From CP2-2F sp034432555 (GTDB lineage: Bacteria > Chloroflexota > Anaerolineae > Aggregatilineales > UBA2796): a stretch of DNA of 64,000 nt. The notes beneath the pieces were generated by a model. That model was not told the origin of the DNA, made no database searches, and saw only the letters and a program-made list of their open reading frames with translations. A program made the position numbers and the translations under genes. This document shows, one piece after another, positions 9,337-15,907 of this stretch (position 1 is the first letter of the stretch; every line of letters starts with the position of its first letter). The DNA lies in NCBI GenBank assembly GCA_034432555.1, contig DAOUBW010000013.1:62001-126000 (forward strand), given 5' to 3'.

Positions 9337-10098
9337 TTAGGCTTGCCTAGCGCGTTGTGCAGCAGTCAGCGCGTGGTAGCGGTTACGGACTTTGAAAACG
9401 CCCAGTGCTGCCTCAAGCTGCACCTTCAAGCCCATCTTGGATTGCCCATACTTGCGGTCTGCAAAGTAGATCGGCACTTCGGCGAATTTGTAACCGAGCC
9501 GCAAGGCTAGGTAGGTGATCTCAACTTGAAAAATGTAGCCGTTGGAGCGCACGCGGTCTAAGTCCATGCCGATCAGCGTCTCGCGCCGCCACAGGCGAAA
9601 GCCGCCTGTATTATCACGGACGGGTGAGCGCAAAATCGTGCCGACCCACACACGGTTTGCCCACCAACTGAGCAGCCGCCGCCAAACGCTCCAGCGCTCA
9701 TCCAGCTTGCCGCCCTGTACATAGCGCGAACCGATCACTGCATCGCTGCTTTCAAGGGCAGCCAGCAAGCGTGGCACGTCATTCGGATCATGCGAAAAGT
9801 CGGCATCCATTTGCCCGATAGCCTCATAGCCATTTGCCAATGCCCAGCGAAAGCCTTTCACATAGGCAGTGCCTAAACCCTGTTTGCCCTCACGGTGCAG
9901 CACATGCAGGCGGTTCGGGTGCTGCACTGCCAATTCGTCAGCGATCTTGCCTGTGCCGTCAGGCGAATTATCGTCTACCACCAAAACGGAGAGATTTTCG
10001 ACAGGAAGGTTGAGTAGGGCATCAACCAGTCGCGCTATATTTTCAGCCTCATTGTAGGTTGGCACGACGATGAGCGTTTTCGGCAAGATGATCTCCAC
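9337..10098 (-). CDS. Polyprenol-monophosphate mannose/glycosyl synthase (Dpm1-like GT2)
   Basis: A 253-residue GT2 enzyme of the dolichol-phosphate mannosyltransferase type. It begins LIVVPTYNEAENI, carries VVDDNSPDGTG (nucleotide-sugar binding) and QMDADFSHDPNDVP (DxD-type metal site), and has the Dpm1-like tail VPIYFADRKYGQSKM. The family transfers a sugar from GDP- or UDP-sugar to polyprenol phosphate on the cytoplasmic face. It lacks C-terminal membrane helices, as in short bacterial Dpm1 homologues. The start is a GTG at 10096-10098. It precedes the YfhO-flippase fusion and is presumably cotranscribed with it, giving a synthase, flippase and transferase in two genes. Confidence 0.88.
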   Translation of the reverse strand: MEIILPKTLIVVPTYNEAENIARLVDALLNLPVENLSVLVVDDNSPDGTGKIADELAVQHPNRLHVLHREGKQGLGTAYVKGFRWALANGYEAIGQMDADFSHDPNDVPRLLAALESSDAVIGSRYVQGGKLDERWSVWRRLLSWWANRVWVGTILRSPVRDNTGGFRLWRRETLIGMDLDRVRSNGYIFQVEITYLALRLGYKFAEVPIYFADRKYGQSKMGLKVQLEAALGVFKVRNRYHALTAAQRARQA

Positions 10099-10181
10099 TT
10101 GTTCAAAAACAGAATTAGAAGTGGGTGAACTATAGCTTTTGTCGGTTGCATGGTCAAGCCATAAAGCATATGATGAAGCTA

Positions 10182-10204
10182 TTCAAAGGTGACTTGCCTT
10201 TGAA
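10182..10204. promoter_or_regulatory. Inverted repeat between divergent genes (operator candidate)
   Basis: TTCAAAGG and CCTTTGAA form a perfect 8-bp inverted repeat with a 7-base spacer. It sits in the 143-bp region between the divergent glycosyltransferase gene and the DUF7282-like gene. It could be an operator or a leader hairpin for the plus-strand gene starting at 10242. Confidence 0.35.
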
Positions 10205-10241
10205 CGGTTGTCTTTTCTTAAACTGGAGTCAGATGTAGATA

Positions 10242-11621
10242 ATGCGTAAAAACTTGGGTATTCTAGGGATTGTCGTGGCGTTGGTGCTGGCGATGCTGCC
10301 TAGTGGTGGCACGCTGTACGCTGCTGATGCGCCAATGGTCGAGGTCTACGATCATGTTCTCCATGATGGCATGGTGGTAGTGAAGAAAGTGGTGGCAGCC
10401 GAGGCAGGTTGGATTGTTATCCATGCTGGCAGCGAAGGGTTTCCCGTCATTGGGCAAACCTATGTACCTGCTGGCACAACGGAATACGTCACCGTCGCGG
10501 TAGATGTCAGCCGTGCCACGCCGCAGATGTCTGCCATGCTGCATGTGGATAAAGGCGTTGCGGGCATCTACGAGTTTCCCGGTGAAGACGTGCCGGTGCG
10601 CGATGCCAACAATCAGATCGTCAACCCTGCTTTCAATGTGCTGGCAGTGCAGGTAGATGATCAGTTCGTGAGCGCTGAGAACACAGTCATCGTCGGCACA
10701 GTTGTGGCGCAAGAGGACGGCTGGATCGTCATTCATGCCGACAGTCAGGGCTTTCCTGCCATTGGTCATGCGGCGATCAAAGCAGGCGTGAACAAGGCTG
10801 TGGTCGTCTCGGTTGATCCGAACATGGTCACACCGCGCATGTCCGCCATGATCCATGTGGATCGCGGCACACTGGGTACCTACGAATTTCCGGGCGCAGA
10901 CGTGCCACCTGCACTGGCAGCCGATCTGCCACGTCTGTTTGGCGGTGGCATTTCGAATGAGGGCTTTGTGACGGTAGAGAGCGTCCGTGCTGCGCCAATG
11001 CTGATGGGATCAGATGGCGTGGTGACAGTGCCTGCTGCACTCATCAAAGAAGATGGTTGGATGGTCATTCACGCTACGTCGGAAGGTGCGCCAGTCATTG
11101 GCTATGCGCCGTTGAAAGCAGGCTTGAACAAGGACATCCAAGTTGAGGTGGATATGGCGATGTACACCACCAGCGGTTTACTCGCCATGCTGCACGCTGA
11201 TGCAAGCACGGTCGGCACCTATGAGTTTCCCGGCGCGGACGTGCCGTTGCGCGATGCCGCAGGGCAGATTATCGCGCCGCGCTTCAGCACCTACATCAAT
11301 GTGAGTGTTGCCGATCAGCAGCTTGTAACGGTGGGTGATGCCACCTATGTAATCGTTGAGAGCGTCAGCGCCATTCAGGATGGCTGGATGGTCATTCACG
11401 CCACCTCAGAAGGTGCGCCAGTCATTGGCGCGCAGTTCGTGCCAATGGGTGTGCATAAGCGCATCATTGTGCGGATTGATGCAGCGATGGCAACTGATGC
11501 ACTCTTAGCGATGCTGCATGTGGATGAAGGTACACGCGGCGTTTATGAGTTTCCCGGCGCAGATGTGCCGGTGCGCGTGGACGATCAGATCGTCGCACCG
11601 CGCTTCAACGTGACCAAGTAA
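10242..11621 (+). CDS. Secreted protein with four DUF7282-like repeats
   Basis: A signal peptide (residues 1-28, cleavage probably after LYAADA) is followed by four copies of a domain of about 100 residues. Each copy contains a V(I/V)xxVxAxxDGW(I/M)VIHA strand, an (S/D)xGxPVIG turn, a hydrophobic MSAMLHVD or LLAMLHAD strand and ends in G(I/T)YEFPGxDVP. This matches what I recall of DUF7282, found in archaeal and Chloroflexota exported proteins; its function is unknown. There is no lipobox, so the mature protein is either released or held by other contacts. The third repeat is longer, with an extra loop. A GGAG lies 14 bases before the ATG. A hairpin follows the stop. Confidence 0.78.
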   Translation: MRKNLGILGIVVALVLAMLPSGGTLYAADAPMVEVYDHVLHDGMVVVKKVVAAEAGWIVIHAGSEGFPVIGQTYVPAGTTEYVTVAVDVSRATPQMSAMLHVDKGVAGIYEFPGEDVPVRDANNQIVNPAFNVLAVQVDDQFVSAENTVIVGTVVAQEDGWIVIHADSQGFPAIGHAAIKAGVNKAVVVSVDPNMVTPRMSAMIHVDRGTLGTYEFPGADVPPALAADLPRLFGGGISNEGFVTVESVRAAPMLMGSDGVVTVPAALIKEDGWMVIHATSEGAPVIGYAPLKAGLNKDIQVEVDMAMYTTSGLLAMLHADASTVGTYEFPGADVPLRDAAGQIIAPRFSTYINVSVADQQLVTVGDATYVIVESVSAIQDGWMVIHATSEGAPVIGAQFVPMGVHKRIIVRIDAAMATDALLAMLHVDEGTRGVYEFPGADVPVRVDDQIVAPRFNVTK

Positions 11622-11636
11622 CATAACTTAGGCAGG

Positions 11637-11667
11637 GTGAGGGAAGGCTTTACACACCTTCCCTCAC
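11637..11667 (+). terminator. Hairpin after the DUF7282-like gene
   Basis: GTGAGGGAAGG and its exact complement CCTTCCCTCAC form an 11-bp stem with a 9-base loop, 16 bases after the stop codon. There is no T tract, so it may act as a transcript-end stabiliser rather than an intrinsic terminator. Confidence 0.5.
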
Positions 11668-11688
11668 TGTGAGTGAGAGAGGTTTGCC

Positions 11689-12252
11689 ATGACCGAAACA
11701 CGCACACGCGCCAAGCTGACGGGTGAGGATTTGCTCGAAATTCAGGCGGAAAGGCGCAAATCCTACGAGCTGATCGAAGGGGAGTTGGTTGAAATGTCAC
11801 CCACGGGCGGGCTGCATAGCGAGATTGAGGTAACAATCAGCGCACTGCTTTGGCTGCATGTGCGGCAGCACAAACTTGGGCGAGTCGTTGGTGGTGAGGC
11901 GGGCTTTTATGTGCGCGGTGATGAACATACCGTGCGCGGCGCAGATGTTGCCTTTATCAGCGCTGCGAAGGTGCCGCCTGAGGGCTTGCCAACGGACTTT
12001 CTGAAGATTGTCCCTGATCTGGTGGTGGAAGTGGTCTCGCCCAATGATCGCGGCGTGGAGATTGTGGAAAAAGTCGGTGAGTGGTTGGCGTTCGGCGTGG
12101 CGGCGGTCTGGGTAGTCTATCCGAATACGCGCAGTGTGCATGTCTACACCGATCCGCGCAGCAGCCGTATCTTCAGCGCGGACGATACGCTGGAAGGCAG
12201 CGGCGCTTTGGCAGGCTTCAACACACCTGTCCGCGCCTTCTTTGAGGGCTGA
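11689..12252 (+). CDS. Uma2 family PD-(D/E)xK nuclease-like protein
   Basis: This 187-residue protein has the Uma2/DUF820 signature: YELIEGELVEMSPTG, HSEIEVTISALL, then RGADVAFIS and PDLVVEVVSPND, which supply the acidic residues of a PD-(D/E)xK fold, followed by KVGEWLAFGVAAVWVVYP. The family is very abundant in cyanobacteria and Chloroflexota; its members are predicted endonucleases without a settled role. A GAGAGG ribosome-binding site lies just before the ATG. No partner gene suggesting a toxin or mobile element is seen. Confidence 0.88.
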   Translation: MTETRTRAKLTGEDLLEIQAERRKSYELIEGELVEMSPTGGLHSEIEVTISALLWLHVRQHKLGRVVGGEAGFYVRGDEHTVRGADVAFISAAKVPPEGLPTDFLKIVPDLVVEVVSPNDRGVEIVEKVGEWLAFGVAAVWVVYPNTRSVHVYTDPRSSRIFSADDTLEGSGALAGFNTPVRAFFEG

Positions 12253-12285
12253 ACGAACCTGATACGCTTATGTGATGCCCTTCCG

Positions 12286-12294
12286 TGCTATAAT
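12286..12294 (+). promoter_or_regulatory. Extended -10 promoter element
   Basis: TGC immediately followed by TATAAT gives a textbook extended -10 box about 38 bases before the start of the next gene. No good -35 box is present, as expected for extended -10 promoters. Confidence 0.5.
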
Positions 12295-12331
12295 GCCCTG
12301 CACGGCATCACATACGAAAGGTAACTATCCC

Positions 12332-12709
12332 ATGACGGCAAAACCACCCAAGCCTATTTTTATCTACACCACACCAGGCGATTGGCAAGCGACGGTAGTC
12401 GAAGGGCGCATTTTCGATACACGCGGCGAATACATCGGCTTTATTGAGGGCGTGAGCGCCTACACCCGCGATGGCGAGTGGGTCGGCGATCTCTCTAAGG
12501 ATGGGCGCATTTTACGCAAGCGTGCCGCCAAACAGCGTCCCCTCCATCCCAGCCCGCCGCCTAAGCCGACCACACGCCCTGCTAATTTGCCCGCCCGTGC
12601 GCCGCTGCCGCCTCAGAATGGCGATATCACCTACGATATTGTGGACGTGCTGGAGGAAGACCCTGACATCTTCAAGCGCGTTAGCGACCGCCGTAAAGAC
12701 ATCGGCTGA
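12332..12709 (+). CDS. Small protein with beta-flower-like domain and proline-rich linker
   Basis: A 125-residue soluble protein. Residues 1-65 are beta-rich with repeated short strands (ATVVEGRIFDTRGEYIGF, YTRDGEWVGDLSKDGRILRK). This pattern resembles proteins annotated as four-fold beta-flower domains; the assignment is from memory and tentative. A proline-rich stretch (about 70-97) leads to an acidic tail containing DVLEEDPDIF. The ATG at 12332 is preferred because it follows GAAAGG and because the 20 residues encoded upstream look non-coding. It lies 9 bp before the thioesterase gene and is probably cotranscribed with it. Confidence 0.65.
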   Translation: MTAKPPKPIFIYTTPGDWQATVVEGRIFDTRGEYIGFIEGVSAYTRDGEWVGDLSKDGRILRKRAAKQRPLHPSPPPKPTTRPANLPARAPLPPQNGDITYDIVDVLEEDPDIFKRVSDRRKDIG

Positions 12710-12718
12710 GAGGCATTG

Positions 12719-13231
12719 ATGAGCGATACCCACTCCGAAGGGCGCACCATTGCCGAGTCACGGGTGCAGTTGGTGCAGTTTATGCGCCTTGAACATGCCA
12801 ACGCACTTGGCAATGTGCATGGCGGCGAGATTATGAAGCTGGTGGATGAAGCCGGCGCACTGGCGGCTATGCGCCACGCACGCACAGTCGTTGTCACGGT
12901 GACGATGGACTCGATGACCTTCACTGAGCCGATTCGCATTGGCGCAGTGCTGACGGTCTCAGCAGAACTAACTTATGTGGGCAGCACTTCGATGGAAGCA
13001 CAAGTGCAGGTAACTGCTGAGAATCCAATCACGGGCGAACGCAAGCACACCAACACCGCCTATCTGGTCTACGTGGCCTTGGATGAAGCCGGACGCCCTA
13101 AGCGCGTGCCGCCGCTGATCGCCACTACCGACGAAGAACGCGCTCGCCTTGCTGAAGGCGAAGCACGCCAGGCAGAGCGCAAACGCCGCCGCGCTGCCGA
13201 AGACGCTCGTCAAGCAACCGAGAAGGCATAG
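12719..13231 (+). CDS. Acyl-CoA thioesterase (hotdog fold, YciA/BFIT-like)
   Basis: A 170-residue hotdog thioesterase: VQFMRLEHANALGNVHGGEIMKLVDEAGALAAMRHA holds the conserved N, GG and acidic residue of the acyl-CoA hydrolase family, followed by VTVTMDSMTFTEPIRIGAVL and the GEANTG-like strand. A charged, probably helical tail (about 140-170, rich in E, A and R) extends beyond the domain. It hydrolyses acyl-CoA to free acid and CoA in the cytoplasm; chain-length preference cannot be read. The ATG at 12719 follows GAGAGG; a TTG one codon earlier is less likely. Confidence 0.85.
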   Translation: MSDTHSEGRTIAESRVQLVQFMRLEHANALGNVHGGEIMKLVDEAGALAAMRHARTVVVTVTMDSMTFTEPIRIGAVLTVSAELTYVGSTSMEAQVQVTAENPITGERKHTNTAYLVYVALDEAGRPKRVPPLIATTDEERARLAEGEARQAERKRRRAAEDARQATEKA

Positions 13232-13239
13232 AGTCCCTC

Positions 13240-14445
13240 ATGAGCAATCTGCCAACGATTGATCCTGAGCGCGTCCCTGAAGGGCATTTGCCGTCCGCTC
13301 TCATGCGGATTCTGAGTGCTGCCAGCACGCCCGCCCTGCTCGCCAAATCCGCCAACATTGATCTCGGCTTGGCAGAGCATATGCCCTTCCCTTTCCTGGC
13401 GTTGGTTGGGCAGACCGAAATGCGCGTGGCGCTGCTGTTGGCAGTCATCAACCCGAATGTTGGCGGTGTGCTGCTCATCGGACCGCGTGGCACAGGCAAA
13501 ACGACCGCCGTCCGCAGCCTGAGCGACATTCTGCCCGAAGTGGAAGTTAGTACCTGCGAAGAAGGCTGCTTGCCTGAAGATTTCGAGCGTGCGGGTGAGG
13601 CAGGTGTTTGCCCGAACTGCGCCGCCAAGCTGGCACGCGGCGAACCGATCACGCGCTGGACAGCCGTCAAGATGGTGGAGTTGCCGCTGAACGCACGCCT
13701 TGAGGATGTCGTCGGCGGCGTGAACGAGCGCATTGCCATGCAGCAGCAGCGCGTGCGCTTAGAACGCGGCATTTTGGCACGCGCTGATCAGAACATCCTC
13801 TATGTGGATGAGGTGAACCTGCTTGAAGATAACATCGTGGATGCCATCCTTGACGCTGCCGCCGCCGGCAGCTACACCGTGCGGCGTGGGGCGATGGTTG
13901 GCACCTACCGTTCGCGCTTTGTGCTGATCGGCTCGATGAACCCAGAGGAAGGCAACTTGCGCCCACAGCTCATGGATCGCTTTGGACTACGCGTGGTTGT
14001 GCGCGGACTCATGGCGCGTGAAGATCGCCTTGAGATTTACCGCCGCGTCAGTGCCTTCCGCAGCAATCCAAGGGCGTTTCTGCGCCAATGGGCAGGCGTG
14101 ATGGCAGAGGCACGCATAGAGATCGAAAACGCCCGTGATCTGCTCAAACAAGTGACACTCACCGAGCAGGCGCTCGATCTCGGTCTGACGTTGGTGCGCG
14201 AACTGGATATTGACTCGCACCGTGCCGAATTCACGCTCTTTGAGGCAGCACGCGCCTACGCTGCGGCAGATGGGCGCACACAAGCTGACGTGAGCGACGT
14301 GCAGGCGGTGGCGGCGATGGCGCTTCGGCAGCGGCGCAGTGCGTTCATGGTGCAGTTTGCGCAGCAGCAGCAGGTAGAAGATGAGGCAATTCGGCAGCAT
14401 AGCGCGGCAAAGCTCAACGCACAGAAAGATGGGCAGAGCGCGTGA
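13240..14445 (+). CDS. BchI/ChlI-like AAA+ ATPase (magnesium-chelatase-type)
   Basis: A 401-residue AAA+ protein of the magnesium chelatase I type: PFPFLALVGQTEMRVALLL at the start of the domain, Walker A GPRGTGKT near residues 81-88, Walker B ILYVDEVNLL near 185, sensor-1 GSMNPEEG and an arginine-finger region RPQLMDRFG. It also has four cysteines (about 106, 110, 124, 127) arranged C-x3-C and C-x2-C within an insertion after Walker A, suggesting a metal site. True chelatases need D and H subunits, which are absent here, so a MoxR-like remodelling role is equally possible. It overlaps the next gene by 4 bp. Confidence 0.85.
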   Translation: MSNLPTIDPERVPEGHLPSALMRILSAASTPALLAKSANIDLGLAEHMPFPFLALVGQTEMRVALLLAVINPNVGGVLLIGPRGTGKTTAVRSLSDILPEVEVSTCEEGCLPEDFERAGEAGVCPNCAAKLARGEPITRWTAVKMVELPLNARLEDVVGGVNERIAMQQQRVRLERGILARADQNILYVDEVNLLEDNIVDAILDAAAAGSYTVRRGAMVGTYRSRFVLIGSMNPEEGNLRPQLMDRFGLRVVVRGLMAREDRLEIYRRVSAFRSNPRAFLRQWAGVMAEARIEIENARDLLKQVTLTEQALDLGLTLVRELDIDSHRAEFTLFEAARAYAAADGRTQADVSDVQAVAAMALRQRRSAFMVQFAQQQQVEDEAIRQHSAAKLNAQKDGQSA

Positions 14446-15077
14446 TCGGTTGGCTGCCCAGCGCGGCACTTTTCGCAGCGCTGATCGGTTACTACGCCAC
14501 GTGGATCAACAATGCGGCAGCAGCGTTGAGCGCGAACGCCTTCGATCTGGCAGAGTGGGTCGGCATTATTCCAGCGGTGCGCTATGCTGATCCGCCAATG
14601 GCGGCACCTTTTGCCTTGCGGCTGGCATTGGTGATGTTGGCGTGGCTGTTTGCGCTGCATGGCGCCGCTGCACAGCGCTTGTTGGGTCGGGCTGTTTTTG
14701 GTGTGATCGGCTTGGCATTGGCGGTCAGTTTGCGCCCACCGATTGCCTTCTTTCGTGGCGAGACAGCCGATCCGAACTATCAACAGTTGGCGCTGCTGTG
14801 CCTGCTGGCACTGATCGGCGTGGCGCTCATCAGCGCTGCTGGATGGCGTGGCATGGCGCGGCGCTGGCGGTGGCAGTTAATGGCGCTGCCGTTGGCGCTG
14901 AGCGGCGTTGCCAGTGCATTGGTCGGCTTAAACGGCGCACTGGAGGCGTTAGGACGCCTGCAAATTCCAACACCGTTAGGCGCGGGTGGCATTGTGTATG
15001 GAATCGGCGTTGGCTTGTACGGCGTGCTGAGCGCGTGGCTTGCCCTGCGCGCCCGAAACAAAATAGGACGGCAATAA
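14442..15077 (+). CDS. Integral membrane protein coupled to the BchI-like ATPase
   Basis: This 211-residue protein has about six hydrophobic helices and almost no extramembrane loops. It starts with GTG inside the last codons of the ATPase gene (GTGA overlap), a sign of translational coupling and of a shared function. I do not recognise a family or any catalytic motif. Its stop codon forms part of a terminator-like hairpin, so the operon ends here. Confidence 0.7.
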   Translation: MIGWLPSAALFAALIGYYATWINNAAAALSANAFDLAEWVGIIPAVRYADPPMAAPFALRLALVMLAWLFALHGAAAQRLLGRAVFGVIGLALAVSLRPPIAFFRGETADPNYQQLALLCLLALIGVALISAAGWRGMARRWRWQLMALPLALSGVASALVGLNGALEALGRLQIPTPLGAGGIVYGIGVGLYGVLSAWLALRARNKIGRQ

Positions 15078-15085
15078 GCCGTCCT
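15065..15085 (+). terminator. Rho-independent-like terminator after the ATPase operon
   Basis: AGGACGGC and GCCGTCCT form an 8-bp stem with a 5-base loop, followed by GTGTGTTTGTG. The stop codon lies in the loop. It separates this operon from the convergent pstB. Confidence 0.65.
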
Positions 15086-15110
15086 GTGTGTTTGTGAAGG
15101 CGAGGCAAGA

Positions 15111-15899
15111 TCAGCCGAAACGCCCAGAGATGTAGTCTTCGGTGCGCTTGTCGGCAGGGCGCGTGAAGATTTGCGTGGTTGGGTTGAACTCGATCAGCTT
15201 ACCGGTGCGCGTTTCATCGCTCAGGAAAAAGGCGGTCATATCCGAAACACGCGAGGCTTGCTGCATGTTATGCGTCACCAACACAATGGTGTAATTCTTG
15301 CTCAGCTCGCGCATCAGGTCTTCAATACGCAGCGTCGAGATGGGATCGAGCGCCGAACAAGGCTCATCCATCAGGATGATCTCAGGCTCAACGGCAAGCG
15401 TGCGCGCAATGCACAAGCGCTGCTGCTGACCGCCTGAAAGCGCCAAGCCGTTTTTCTTCTTGTAGTCATCCTTCACTTCGTCCCACAGGGCAGAAGCACG
15501 TAGACTGGTCTCCACGATTTCATCAAGGGTGCGTGTATCGCGCACGCCGAGAATGCGCGGACCGTAGGCGACATTGTCGTAGATCGTCTTGGGGAACGGA
15601 TTCGGCTTTTGAAAGACCATCCCAATGCGGCGGCGCACCTCAACCGGATCAATGCCTGACTGGTAGAGGTTCTGCCCGCGAAAGATAACCTCACCTTCCA
15701 CACGCGCACCGGGAATTAGGTCATTCATGCGGTTGATGGCGCGCAGCACTGTGCTTTTGCCACAGCCCGAAGGTCCGATGAAGGCGGTAATCTGCTCGCG
15801 CGCAATATCCATCGTTATCCCTTCGACTGCCTTATGTGCCGTGTAGAAAACGCTCATGCCCTTTAGTTGAACGGCGTAGTTAGTTCCATTTTGACTCAT
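15111..15899 (-). CDS. pstB: Phosphate ABC transporter ATP-binding protein PstB
   Basis: A typical 262-residue PstB: Walker A IGPSGCGKSTVLRAINRMN, Q-loop GMVFQKPNPFP (the proline pair after the Q-loop is characteristic of PstB), signature LSGGQQQRLCIARTLA, Walker B EIILMDEPCSALDP and the H-loop VLVTHNMQQA. The C-terminal FNPTTQIFTRPADKRTEDYISGRFG is the usual PstB ending. It powers phosphate import at the cytoplasmic face. It lies 8 bp after pstA at the end of the order pstS-pstC-pstA-pstB. Confidence 0.97.
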   Translation of the reverse strand: MSQNGTNYAVQLKGMSVFYTAHKAVEGITMDIAREQITAFIGPSGCGKSTVLRAINRMNDLIPGARVEGEVIFRGQNLYQSGIDPVEVRRRIGMVFQKPNPFPKTIYDNVAYGPRILGVRDTRTLDEIVETSLRASALWDEVKDDYKKKNGLALSGGQQQRLCIARTLAVEPEIILMDEPCSALDPISTLRIEDLMRELSKNYTIVLVTHNMQQASRVSDMTAFFLSDETRTGKLIEFNPTTQIFTRPADKRTEDYISGRFG

Positions 15900-15907
15900 G
15901 CTTACGC

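Noticed and set aside
13240..14445. Evidence for phototrophy from the BchI-like gene
   Set aside because: No other chlorophyll or reaction-centre gene is present in the window, and stand-alone BchI-like ATPases are common in non-phototrophs.
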